DNA of 12,882 nucleotides, from positions 1 through 12,882 of the forward strand of contig JAGROF010000020.1 in assembly GCA_020440405.1 (NCBI GenBank), in the 5' to 3' direction. The stretch's first letter is position 1. Every line of letters starts with the position of its first letter. The position numbers were made by a program, and so were the translations under genes. Of this stretch, positions 1-7,359 are shown piece by piece. The notes under the pieces are model-generated. The model had not been told where the DNA came from and did no database searches. It saw only the letters and a program-made list of their open reading frames with translations. The DNA is from Chlamydiia bacterium (GTDB lineage: Bacteria > Chlamydiota > Chlamydiia > Chlamydiales > Simkaniaceae).

Positions 1-23
1 CCTCCCCGACGCTCTTCCGATCT
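1..23. other. Residual Illumina adapter sequence at contig end
   Basis: Bases 8-23 read GACGCTCTTCCGATCT, identical to the 3' end of the standard Illumina TruSeq read-1 adapter. Bases 1-7 lie outside that match and are suspect too. The junction with genomic sequence is therefore about base 24. This is an assembly artefact, not biology: codons read through it at the left edge of the minus-strand gene should be ignored. The break falls in a GC-rich, glycine-repeat-coding stretch, where short-read assemblies often stop. Confidence 0.93.
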
Positions 24-727
24 CCACCAGAGCCACCATTTCCTCCAGCACCGCCAAAACCACCCCCGCCGCCGCCACCCCCGCTGCCAGAACTACTGGC
101 TCCTCCGTTTCCTCTGAAACCGCCGCCGCCGCCCCCACCATCACTAGCAGCACCCCCATTTCCTGTAAATCCTGCTCCTCCGCCTCCTCCCTGAAAAGCA
201 TTTCCTCCGTTTCCTTCCAGTCCTCCCCCGCCGCCTCCTCCTCCAAGACTAGCTCCAGTCGTACCATTTCCTCCGCTTGCTAGGGTGTTATTGAAAATAA
301 CGTTATCAAGAATTACTGTAGATCCAGTGTTAAGAAATACTCCTCCTCCAGCTCCTAGCCCTCCCCCTCCACGACTAGAGGCATCGCCTCCATATGCATG
401 TGCGTTATTAATCGTAAGGTTTTGAATCGTTACAAGCCCAGAGCTTTCTCGTGCAAAAAAACCTCGGTAAGGTCCAGATGTTGCGGTTAATGTATGACCT
501 TGTCCGTCGATTGTGAAGGTGTTGTTGAGAGAATTTAGAACATTGTTGGCGTTAAGAGGTTGCAAGAGTTGGGAATAGTTAAAACTGGATCCAAACTGAA
601 TGTTAGGATCACCCCCACCGTTTGCTGCGACAATTGCATTGTTAAAATCTGTTGCGTTATTCACTACTACACTATGAAGAAGAGAAGCAGCGGTCACAAA
701 AAAGGGAAAAAGAAAACATTTGCGCAT
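24..727 (-). CDS. Glycine-rich secreted beta-helix / autotransporter-like surface protein (5' part only)
   Basis: A frame open on the minus strand from ATG at 727 to the left end of the window, with no stop. About 234 residues are genuine; the C-terminus is missing. Residues 1-19 look like a Sec signal peptide (MRK, then a hydrophobic FLFPFF...ASLL core). Residues ~25-130 look like a right-handed beta-helix: they include FTIDGQGHTL, VTIQNLTINNA and VILDNVIFNNT, the regular I/V-x-N-x-x-F/I-x-N rungs seen in Pmp-type autotransporters and related adhesins. From ~residue 120 the chain turns into glycine-rich repeats (GGGG runs alternating with GNGG and single F, A or S). It is read divergently from the oxidoreductase gene, with ~125 bp between the start codons. 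The passenger-like N-terminus suggests export and surface display; a C-terminal autotransporter barrel is expected but not visible. Other secreted beta-helix proteins remain possible. Confidence 0.8.
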
Positions 728-852
728 ATCCAAACACTTACTTGTTTTATTATTTTTCTTGATAGCTAGGCTTAGAATTTTGAACAATAAATGAATCGGC
801 CTTGCGGAAATTAAAGGGCTGGTTTAACCTCTGGATGGGTGTAACAATAATC
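728..852. other. Divergent intergenic region
   Basis: A 125-bp AT-rich gap between the divergent surface-protein and oxidoreductase starts. It must hold promoters in both directions, but no convincing -35/-10 pair could be picked on either strand. No RNA gene or strong hairpin was seen. Frame-compatible upstream starts for the rightward gene (TTG 802, ATG 835) fall within it. Confidence 0.5.
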
Positions 853-1890
853 ATGAAATCATTTGAATGGACAGTTATCGGAGCGGGGCCTGCGGGCATC
901 GCTGCAGTGGGAAAACTCATCGATGGAGGTGTGAAGCCGCTTGACATTGCATGGGTAGACCCGCGGTTTCAAGTGGGAGATCTAGGAGAGAAGTGGCAAC
1001 GGGTTTCCAGCAACACCAAAGTCAAACTCTTTACGAAATTTTTAGAAGAGTGTGATGTCTTTCGTTTTCGGATGGCTCCAGATTTTAAGATCAAACATCT
1101 CAACCCTGAGGCAACCTGTCTTTTAGGAGAAATTGCCGCTCCCCTTAAATGGGTCAGCGATCACTTGAAAGTCGCCGTTCATCCTTACGAAGCCCAAGCG
1201 ACAACGCTTTCACTAAAAAATCAACAATGGGAAGTGGGTCTTGGAAGCGAAGCCATTCAATCCAAAAATGTGGTTCTAGCCATTGGCGCCACTCCCAAAA
1301 AACTCAACTTTCCAAACCTTGAAGAAATTCCTCTTGAAACGGCACTAAATGATCAACTTCTTGAAAAAGAGAATCTAGGAAACGATACCGTTGCTGTATT
1401 TGGATCCTCCCATTCTTCGATGATTGTATTGCAAAACCTCTTGAAAACTTCAGTAAAAAAGATCCTGAATTTTTATCGGTCCCCGAATAAATATGCCCTT
1501 TATATGGGGGATTGGATCCTCTTCGATAATACTGGATTAAAAGGAGAGTCGGCAGCGTGGGCGCGCCAACATATTGATGGAACGTGGCCAGAGCGTCTCA
1601 AGAGGTACCCTTTTTCCGATCCCAACTTTCAAAAGGAGCTCGCTTCATGTACGAAAGTTGTGTACACCGTAGGGTTTTCTCCCCGCACTCCGCCGAAAAC
1701 TGCCCAATTTCCCGATTTGGTGTGCAACGATCGGAATGGGATCCTCGCTCCGGGATTGTTTGGACTTGGGATTGCCTATCCAGAAAAAGTGGAAGATCCT
1801 TTTGGAAATGAAGAGTATAATGTCGGGCTATGGAAGTTTATGACGTATCTCAGCAAGGTTCTTCCCCTTTGGATGCAATATGCCCCTTGA
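853..1890 (+). CDS. FAD/NAD(P)-binding oxidoreductase
   Basis: A 345-residue flavoprotein of the two-dinucleotide-binding-domain class. The FAD-binding Rossmann motif GAGPAG is at residues 10-15, right after the N-terminal beta strand. An 'ATG'-type motif, LAIGATPK, is at ~142-149. A second nucleotide-binding stretch, AVFGSSHSS, is at ~181-189, and a C-terminal APGLFGLG segment (~299-306) resembles the last FAD-contacting strand of these enzymes. Such proteins pass electrons from NAD(P)H through FAD. There is no CxxC redox pair, which argues against thioredoxin-reductase or lipoamide-dehydrogenase chemistry and is closer to flavin monooxygenase-like members; the substrate is unknown. ATG 853 is preferred because it puts the GxGxxG motif at its usual distance from the N-terminus; ATG 835 or TTG 802 would add 6 or 17 residues. 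The 3' end overlaps the next gene by 11 bp, so the two are probably co-translated. Confidence 0.87.
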   Translation: MKSFEWTVIGAGPAGIAAVGKLIDGGVKPLDIAWVDPRFQVGDLGEKWQRVSSNTKVKLFTKFLEECDVFRFRMAPDFKIKHLNPEATCLLGEIAAPLKWVSDHLKVAVHPYEAQATTLSLKNQQWEVGLGSEAIQSKNVVLAIGATPKKLNFPNLEEIPLETALNDQLLEKENLGNDTVAVFGSSHSSMIVLQNLLKTSVKKILNFYRSPNKYALYMGDWILFDNTGLKGESAAWARQHIDGTWPERLKRYPFSDPNFQKELASCTKVVYTVGFSPRTPPKTAQFPDLVCNDRNGILAPGLFGLGIAYPEKVEDPFGNEEYNVGLWKFMTYLSKVLPLWMQYAP

Positions 1891-3823
1891 TCTCCCCCTT
1901 CTGCATCACCATCTTGCGCAAGCCCGCACTTTAGCCCATGCTTTGCTCAATGAAGACGAGATTACACTGACCCCGCGCACTATTTGGGATGAGCATTTTA
2001 TGCGCGGTCTCCGTTATCTCCAAACTAAGGAAGCAAAAGGCTTACTCAAACGCTTTACCCTTCCTGTTGCAAGTCCCTATATCGAATCTCTCGTTCGCAT
2101 GAGCCTTAGTCTTCCTAAAAATCAAAAGCTTGAAAATATTCACCTTCAAATGGGGGTGGCCTCCGCTGTTCTTTGCCCCTTAAGACAAATTGTAGGGTCA
2201 TGTTTTGCAACAGCACCTGCTATTTTTATCCAGCGCGAGCAACCTAAGCACCTTCTCTTAGATCTTTATGACCTGATGATGCTTGGACAGCTCAAACGAA
2301 CATTTGCAGGACAAGAGTTTGTTGTTCCCATCAGCCCCAAATGGGGAGAACGCTTGTCTGATCACCCCCTTTTACGTGCCTGGGAATACACCCTTGCCTC
2401 GTTTTCTGATTACAAAACAACGTTTAGTCGTTGGAACCTCTATCAGTCTCTTGGCCTAGACCCAAAAGAAGAAGGAGGCATTGGAGCATTGATTTATGGA
2501 GTGTTGCAAGAAAAGTTGGATGAAGCGAATCAAGAAGTGGAAAAGTTGCATCAAGAATATGTCCGCGCTGTAGATGAAATGCGCATGTCTCAAGCTTTGC
2601 TTCGACAAGCCGACAATCCCGATCGGATGCGCCGCCGAAAAGGAGAGTTAGATGTGCGCGCCAACCATGCCTATGGATGTAAGGATAGCCGTGATCAAGC
2701 CAGCGAAAAAGCGCAATCCCTTTCCCAACTTTTTTCCTTTTTGATGACCCAATATGCAGAAAAGTTTCAGGAATATTTTCTGGAAGTTTATGACGCCGAT
2801 ATTGAACATCTCAATGAGACGCTTTATGAAGATAGCCCAGCAGGGTTTCGCCTGTGTTATAAACATGGGCGGAGCGATCCTTCTGCCTGGACATTGATTT
2901 ATAACCAGCAGGAATTCGTCACTGCTCTGCGTCAATTTTTTCTTGCAGTAGAACCTCAAGTGACGAATGCTTGCGAATGGGAAGAAGGAGTCAAAGAGAT
3001 TGAAGCCCTCACGACAACCATTGTGCATTACACTCAAACCGAAGAGTTTCTCACCTTTGCACTGAAAAAGAAAAAACCTTGGAGCTATACCTCAGGAGGG
3101 AATATGCACTCCCTTCTCAAGGGGTATTACTGCATTGAAGGAGAGCTTGCTGAAGAAAAAAGACCAATCGAAAACCCAACCGACTTACTCACCTTCTTTC
3201 TCGATCTTTTAAAAGCACTTCCCTACCCCGTCACCAAACCCTTTGAAGTCGATCCCCTTGCAAGTCTTCTTGCTTATTCTCCCACACATGCGTTTCTTCT
3301 TAAACCAGGGCTTTCTCCCTTTAAAGAAGGCTGGCTTGACAAGGGATTTACCTATACCTGGATCCGTGATCATGTCATCGAGCCAGGAAAAGCATATTTT
3401 GGAGGAATCCGCTTAGATCAAAAGGCACAAGTGCTGATTGGGGAAAAAGTGGTGAAAAGCTCTTTTCATCCTCATGGGGAGCCCCTTTCCCTTCCCGATT
3501 TTCGCGCGTATCTTATGGATCTTTCTCCGCAACAAGAAGAGGCAATTGATAACGCACTTTTTCAAGCCTTTCGGCCTCCCAAGCCCCTCCTTTTTGCAGA
3601 CACCAATTGGGCCGATTACTTTTTTGCCTTTGCGGTGAATCCCGCCACCCTAGAACTCGACCTCTACCGCGTGAGCACCGATGGAACACGCACCTTTCCC
3701 ATGACCCCTTGGCGTCCCTATCTAGACGGTTCAACATCCGCCTCTTGGGGGGTTCTCACGCGTCCCAGCGATCTTTCCGGCGCTTCCCTTTCGGACATCG
3801 CCCTCAAACTCAAAAAAGTTTAG
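1880..3823 (+). CDS. Conserved-looking large protein of unknown function with papain-like motifs
   Basis: A 647-residue soluble protein with no signal peptide or membrane segment, which I cannot assign to a named family. Three stretches look functional. RQIVGSCFATAP (Cys108) resembles the nucleophile motif of papain-type peptidases (GSCWAF). SPTHAFLL (His470) has the look of the catalytic-His strand. FADTNWADYFFAFAVNP (Asn576-Trp577) resembles the Asn-Ser-Trp catalytic strand. The order Cys-His-Asn is that of clan CA cysteine peptidases. Spacing is unusual: ~360 residues separate Cys and His, filled by a charged helical, probably coiled-coil segment (~205-300), and ~106 residues separate His and Asn. 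Peptidase activity is therefore an inference. Translation starts at ATG 1880, inside the end of the oxidoreductase gene (11-bp overlap), which suggests coupled expression. The final ~70 residues (LELDLYRVSTDG...PMTPW) look like a beta-rich domain end. Confidence 0.85.
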   Translation: MPLDLPLLHHHLAQARTLAHALLNEDEITLTPRTIWDEHFMRGLRYLQTKEAKGLLKRFTLPVASPYIESLVRMSLSLPKNQKLENIHLQMGVASAVLCPLRQIVGSCFATAPAIFIQREQPKHLLLDLYDLMMLGQLKRTFAGQEFVVPISPKWGERLSDHPLLRAWEYTLASFSDYKTTFSRWNLYQSLGLDPKEEGGIGALIYGVLQEKLDEANQEVEKLHQEYVRAVDEMRMSQALLRQADNPDRMRRRKGELDVRANHAYGCKDSRDQASEKAQSLSQLFSFLMTQYAEKFQEYFLEVYDADIEHLNETLYEDSPAGFRLCYKHGRSDPSAWTLIYNQQEFVTALRQFFLAVEPQVTNACEWEEGVKEIEALTTTIVHYTQTEEFLTFALKKKKPWSYTSGGNMHSLLKGYYCIEGELAEEKRPIENPTDLLTFFLDLLKALPYPVTKPFEVDPLASLLAYSPTHAFLLKPGLSPFKEGWLDKGFTYTWIRDHVIEPGKAYFGGIRLDQKAQVLIGEKVVKSSFHPHGEPLSLPDFRAYLMDLSPQQEEAIDNALFQAFRPPKPLLFADTNWADYFFAFAVNPATLELDLYRVSTDGTRTFPMTPWRPYLDGSTSASWGVLTRPSDLSGASLSDIALKLKKV

Positions 3824-3853
3824 AGAAAATTCGCATACACCTTCTTAGGCGTT

Positions 3854-3867
3854 ATTCTTGTAAGAAT
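3854..3867. promoter_or_regulatory. Short palindrome upstream of the aldolase operon
   Basis: ATTCTT-GT-AAGAAT is a perfect 6-bp inverted repeat with a 2-base centre, 29 bp upstream of the aldolase start. The loop is too short for a stable hairpin, so an operator-like protein site is more plausible than a terminator. The 73-bp gap has no convincing sigma-70 promoter; TTGTAA at 3858 is the best -35 candidate but has no good -10. Function is unproven. Confidence 0.3.
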
Positions 3868-3896
3868 TAGCATTTTTTAGTACTGTTGTTCCTAAT

Positions 3897-4793
3897 ATGA
3901 AACATCCAAAAAAATATCATGGCGTTGTGGTGCCGATGGTCTCTCCTTTTACGGAAAAAGGGGACATTGATCTTAAAGCGGCACAAAAAATTACTGAACA
4001 CTTGGTCGTCTCAGGGACTTTTCCCTTTATTGTGGGAACGACAGGCGAGGGATCCTCGATGTCAAATGCGCAACGGATCCGCTTAGCTGAAGCCGTTGTG
4101 GGTCAAACAAGCAAAAGGGCGACTGTTTATGCTGGCATCGGCCATCTTTGCTTAAATGATTCCATTGAGTTAGCAAAGAGATATTTTGATATTGGTGTTG
4201 ATGTGGTTGTCTCTCAATTGCCCAGTTATTACGCACTGTCTTCAGATGAAATGCTTCGCTATTATGAAACGCTTGCCACAAGCATCCCAGGACCTTTGAT
4301 CCTGTATAATATCCCGTTGACAACGCATATGTCGATCCCTTTGAAGGTCATAGATGAGCTTAGCCACCACCCTAAAATTGTAGGGATTAAAGATTCTGAA
4401 AGTGACGAAAAACGTTTTGAAGAAGCGATTGCCTTGTGGAAAGACCGCGAGGATTTTTCGCACTTTGCAGGGACAGAGACTTTGGCTGTCAAGGCGTTGC
4501 TGCTTGGCTCTGATGGAATTGTGCCGAGTACGGGCAACATTATTCCCAAAGCTTATCGGGATTTATATGATGCCGCATACTCTGGGGATGCACAAGCCGC
4601 TACAGCTCTATGGGAAAAAACTTTAGAAACCAGTCAAATTTATCTCAAAAATAGAACGCTCAACCAATCCCTTCCTGCACTTAAAACAGTGATGAACCTC
4701 CAGGGATTTTGTGAGGAAGTCATGCTTCCCCCTCTTTATTCGAGCAGTATTGAAGAAAAAGCCCTTATCAAAAAACAGCTTCATGAAAATTAA
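3897..4793 (+). CDS. DapA/NanA-family class I aldolase (probably not dihydrodipicolinate synthase)
   Basis: A 298-residue TIM-barrel aldolase of the N-acetylneuraminate lyase / dihydrodipicolinate synthase superfamily. These enzymes bind pyruvate as a Schiff base on a lysine and join it to an aldehyde. Visible family residues: GTTGE at 47-51 (carboxylate-binding loop), the YY pair at 111-112, the catalytic Tyr137 in LYNIP, and the Schiff-base Lys165 in IVGIKDSESD. In true DapA the Tyr motif continues SRTG, with Arg138 (E. coli numbering) binding the aspartate-semialdehyde carboxylate; here the aligned residue is Thr142 (YNIPLTTH). That argues for a sugar-acid aldolase (KDG-, Neu5Ac- or Kdo-type) rather than lysine/diaminopimelate synthesis. 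The gene leads a coupled trio with a CMP-sugar synthetase and a phosphatase-like protein, which favours ulosonic-acid metabolism. Automatic annotation would probably say dapA. No clear Shine-Dalgarno is present. It overlaps the next gene by 11 bp. Confidence 0.85.
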   Translation: MKHPKKYHGVVVPMVSPFTEKGDIDLKAAQKITEHLVVSGTFPFIVGTTGEGSSMSNAQRIRLAEAVVGQTSKRATVYAGIGHLCLNDSIELAKRYFDIGVDVVVSQLPSYYALSSDEMLRYYETLATSIPGPLILYNIPLTTHMSIPLKVIDELSHHPKIVGIKDSESDEKRFEEAIALWKDREDFSHFAGTETLAVKALLLGSDGIVPSTGNIIPKAYRDLYDAAYSGDAQAATALWEKTLETSQIYLKNRTLNQSLPALKTVMNLQGFCEEVMLPPLYSSSIEEKALIKKQLHEN

Positions 4794-5583
4794 TATCATT
4801 ATTCCAGCACGTTACTCTTCCAAACGGTTACCGGGTAAGCCTCTTATAAAAATTGCAGGGCAAACCATGCTTAGTCGAGTGGTTGAAATCGCCAGGATTG
4901 CTGCGCAAGACCAGGAAGGAGTTTCGATCTTTGTTGCTACTGATGATGAAAGGATTAGCAATCACTGCGAAGAACTTGGTGTCGAATGGGTAATGACCCC
5001 AGCAGAGTGTCCTTCAGGAACAGATCGGGTCCATGAAGTTGTCTTAAGATGCCACCCACAACCAGATTTTGTGATCAACCTTCAAGGAGATACCCCTTTA
5101 ACTCCACCACATTATTTGACCGCTCTGATCAATGCTTTTATTGAAAATCCTCAAGTTCAAGTCGTGACTCCTATTACCCAACTGAGTTGGGAGGCTCTTG
5201 ATCAACTTAGAGAGAGCAAAACACACACACCTTTTAGTGGCACGTGTGTGATTGTAGATGACAAACAGCAGGCTATTTGGTTTTCAAAACACATTATTCC
5301 TGCTATTCGCAATGAAGATAAATACCGTGCATCCGATGAACGATCCCCAGTATTCAAACATATAGGGATGTATGGGTATTCTCCAGCAGCGCTTAAAGCC
5401 TATACCTCCTGGGAACCGTCTAAATATGAGAGATTAGAAGGGTTAGAACAACTACGTTTCCTAGAGAATGGGTACACCATCAATGCAGTGAAGCTTGAAA
5501 ACGCAAACCTTCCAATCATTGGTGTTGATAGTCCCAAAGATGTGGAGTATGTAGAGCAATTGTTACAAGAAGTAAGTGTATGA
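4783..5583 (+). CDS. kdsB: CMP-Kdo synthetase-like cytidylyltransferase (KdsB family)
   Basis: A 266-residue nucleotidyltransferase that would activate a 3-deoxy-ulosonic acid with CTP to give the CMP-sugar used by envelope glycosyltransferases. Family features: the N-terminal IIIPARYSSKRLPGKPL loop (residues 5-21) that grips CTP, SGTDRVHE at 78-85, the Mg-binding QGD at 101-103, FSKHIIP at 167-173, PSKYERLEGLEQLR at ~212-225 and a C-terminal GVDSPKD (Asp249). Length fits bacterial KdsB (~250). One departure: the normally near-invariant QGDEP reads QGDTP. The true start is ATG 4783; an in-frame start further upstream would extend far into the aldolase gene and add residues with no family counterpart. 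The start overlaps the aldolase stop by 11 bp, and the end overlaps the next gene by ATGA. In Chlamydia kdsB usually precedes pyrG; that neighbour is absent here, so this may be a second or specialised copy. Confidence 0.88.
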   Translation: MKINIIIPARYSSKRLPGKPLIKIAGQTMLSRVVEIARIAAQDQEGVSIFVATDDERISNHCEELGVEWVMTPAECPSGTDRVHEVVLRCHPQPDFVINLQGDTPLTPPHYLTALINAFIENPQVQVVTPITQLSWEALDQLRESKTHTPFSGTCVIVDDKQQAIWFSKHIIPAIRNEDKYRASDERSPVFKHIGMYGYSPAALKAYTSWEPSKYERLEGLEQLRFLENGYTINAVKLENANLPIIGVDSPKDVEYVEQLLQEVSV

Positions 5584-6209
5584 CAACACTCATTATCGCT
5601 CGCCATGGAAACACTTTTGAAAAAGGCGAGCCTCCTCGCCGTGTTGGAGGGAGAACAGACATTCCTCTTGTTTCTTCAGGTGTTTATCAGGTTCAATGTA
5701 TTGGGCGATATCTGCAAAAAATGAATATTTCGCTCGACGCTGTTTACTCTTCTCCTCTCTTGCGCACCCGAAAAAGTGCGGATATCATCCTAGAAGCGCT
5801 TGAATCCAACGCTCCTGTTATTCCTTTAGAGATGTTTAAAGAGATTGATTATGGCCCAGACGAAAACCAGACCGAAGAAGCAGTCATAGGTCGGATTGGC
5901 GTGCAAGCTATAGAAGCATGGAACGAGCACGCCATAGTGCCTGAAGGGTGGAATGTTGACCCAGATGAAATTATCAGCAATTGGAAAGTTTTTGCTAAAG
6001 ATATGCACGAAAAGTATCCGACAGGAACAGTCCTTGTGACAACAAGTAATGGGATCTTACGCTTTTCTCCCCACTTAACAGGGAATTTTGCTGCTTTTGC
6101 GCAAAAATATCCGATCAAAGTCAGCACAGGTGCATTTTGTATCTTTAAATATCTTCACGAGCGTTGGACGATTACTGAGTGGAACTTAAAACCATCCAAT
6201 TTTGATTGA
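5580..6209 (+). CDS. Histidine-phosphatase (phosphoglycerate mutase-like) superfamily protein, second catalytic His absent
   Basis: A 209-residue protein with the RHG signature ARHGNTF at residues 7-13 (His9 would be the phospho-acceptor), a second phosphate-pocket arginine in SSPLLRTRKSA (Arg62) and the acidic EIDYG segment at 88-92. The C-terminal motif that normally supplies the second catalytic histidine (V-S-H-G) reads VTTSNGILRF at ~153-162, with no His. It may be a specialised subfamily or have altered activity. ATG 5580 overlaps the kdsB stop as ATGA, so the aldolase, kdsB and this gene form one coupled unit. The natural guess is dephosphorylation of a sugar phosphate in the ulosonic-acid route, replacing the HAD phosphatase KdsC; this is inference from position only. 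The stop codon overlaps the -35 of the downstream promoter. Confidence 0.85.
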   Translation: MTTLIIARHGNTFEKGEPPRRVGGRTDIPLVSSGVYQVQCIGRYLQKMNISLDAVYSSPLLRTRKSADIILEALESNAPVIPLEMFKEIDYGPDENQTEEAVIGRIGVQAIEAWNEHAIVPEGWNVDPDEIISNWKVFAKDMHEKYPTGTVLVTTSNGILRFSPHLTGNFAAFAQKYPIKVSTGAFCIFKYLHERWTITEWNLKPSNFD

Positions 6210-6234
6210 CAATCTTAAAATTCTAAATTATGTT
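6206..6234 (+). promoter_or_regulatory. Sigma-70-type promoter for the porin block
   Basis: TTGACA at 6206-6211 is a perfect -35. A 17-bp spacer leads to TATGTT at 6229-6234 (4 of 6 to TATAAT). It lies 31 bp upstream of ATG 6265, giving a predicted leader of roughly 25 nt. The -35 overlaps the TGA of the upstream phosphatase-like gene (6207-6209). Confidence 0.65.
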
Positions 6235-6264
6235 TCTAGATTTCCATATGAATAGGAAAAAAAC

Positions 6265-7359
6265 ATGAAAAGATTCAGTTTGCTGTTGTTGATATGTGTG
6301 GGTGTTTGGGCTTCCCCATCTAGAGAAATTGTTGTTGCTATAGACCAAAACCCTTCTAAGGAAGTCCCAATAAGTTCTTCAAATGGCTGCGATATTTCGA
6401 AATACCGTCCTGTTTCTGACAAGAACTACTTTTTTGCCTATGGAGAGCTTTTTTATTGGAAGCCTACACAAAATGCTGTTGATTATGCAGTCAAAGGGCA
6501 GCCTTCAGAGTTTTTCCCTCAGCAAACAATTGGAGCTTTTAGAGGTTTCGGTCAGTACGGAACAGTCCAATCAGCCTCCTATGACTGGACTGCAGGACTT
6601 CGTGTTGGCGTTGGAGGATTATTTCAATCTAGGAATTGGGAGCTTGATGGAAATTTTACTTATATCCATCCAGATGGGTCTGATCATGTCAGTAAACCTG
6701 CTATTGATATGTTAATTGGAACGCATCCGTTTGACTCTGGAAATGCTTTTTTAGCTAGGGCGACAACCTCCATCGATTTTAGTTATGCATTGGCTAATCT
6801 TTTAATTGTGAAAAGAATCCTCTTTTCAGAAGACATGATTTTCCGTTTCTTTATGGGATCTACTGGGGGCTGGTTTGATAATAATTGGAAGTGGAAATAT
6901 TTTTCTTCAAACAATGAGGAAAACTCTTTCGTAAGCAATTGGAATTTTTCAGGGGGAGGGGTTAGAGGAGGTTTCCAGGGAGAATGGTATCTTTGCTATG
7001 GGTTTGGTCTTGGTGGGACTTTATCAACAGCGCTTCTATATGGCTATTATGAGAATCAATATCGAATGAAAATCATAGCTCCTCAAAACCTTCCTCCTTT
7101 CTTTAAGGATAAGTCTGAGTTTGGTGATCATCGGATTGTCCCTCATATGCAATTGGCTTTTGGACCAAATTGGGGAATCATGATTAACAAAATTGTTTTG
7201 AAGCTTTATGTGCAGTATGAATTGAACCTATTATTTAATCTTCATGAAGTGCATCGTTCCTTGCAAGAAGGTTCAATTATTGATGGAAGAAATTCTCGAT
7301 ATGCTTATGGAAATATAGGGCTACAGGGGCTAAACTTTGGAGCTTGTTTAGCTTTTTAA
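6265..7359 (+). CDS. MOMP-like outer membrane porin (Legionella-type family)
   Basis: A 364-residue predicted outer-membrane beta-barrel. Residues 1-16 form a signal peptide (MKRF then LLLLICVGVWA). The mature protein alternates aromatic/hydrophobic and polar residues, as barrel strands do, and carries FAYGELFYWKP near the N-terminus, DWTAGLRVGVGG, WELDGNFTYIHP and a C-terminal aromatic residue (ACLAF) suited to BAM recognition. This layout matches the MOMP-like family first described in Legionella and expanded in environmental chlamydiae, which serve as general porins and surface antigens. ATG 6265 is backed by AGGA at 6254-6257 and the promoter at 6206-6234. The next gene starts 36 bp after the stop and has no obvious promoter, so the two are probably co-transcribed. 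Family assignment is by motif recall, not alignment. Confidence 0.8.
   Translation: MKRFSLLLLICVGVWASPSREIVVAIDQNPSKEVPISSSNGCDISKYRPVSDKNYFFAYGELFYWKPTQNAVDYAVKGQPSEFFPQQTIGAFRGFGQYGTVQSASYDWTAGLRVGVGGLFQSRNWELDGNFTYIHPDGSDHVSKPAIDMLIGTHPFDSGNAFLARATTSIDFSYALANLLIVKRILFSEDMIFRFFMGSTGGWFDNNWKWKYFSSNNEENSFVSNWNFSGGGVRGGFQGEWYLCYGFGLGGTLSTALLYGYYENQYRMKIIAPQNLPPFFKDKSEFGDHRIVPHMQLAFGPNWGIMINKIVLKLYVQYELNLLFNLHEVHRSLQEGSIIDGRNSRYAYGNIGLQGLNFGACLAF

Noticed and set aside
24..250. Possible CRISPR or tandem DNA repeat in the C-rich left end
   Set aside because: The periodicity is that of glycine codons in a minus-strand reading frame, with no constant repeat/spacer lengths.
560..769. Rightward ORF of 69 codons
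   Set aside because: Antisense to the signal-peptide end of the glycine-rich protein; the product has no recognisable features.
2648..3037. Leftward ORF of 129 codons
   Set aside because: Antisense to the 647-residue protein; no family motif, signal or ribosome site. The long plus-strand frame explains the openness.
3838..3880. Intrinsic terminator after the 647-residue protein
   Set aside because: The palindrome at 3854-3867 has only a 2-base centre and few GC pairs; the T run is not directly attached.
4711..4782. Upstream in-frame extension of the kdsB-like gene
   Set aside because: It lies wholly inside the aldolase coding sequence and would add 24 residues with no family counterpart. 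ATG 4783 gives the canonical KdsB start (MKINIIIPARY).
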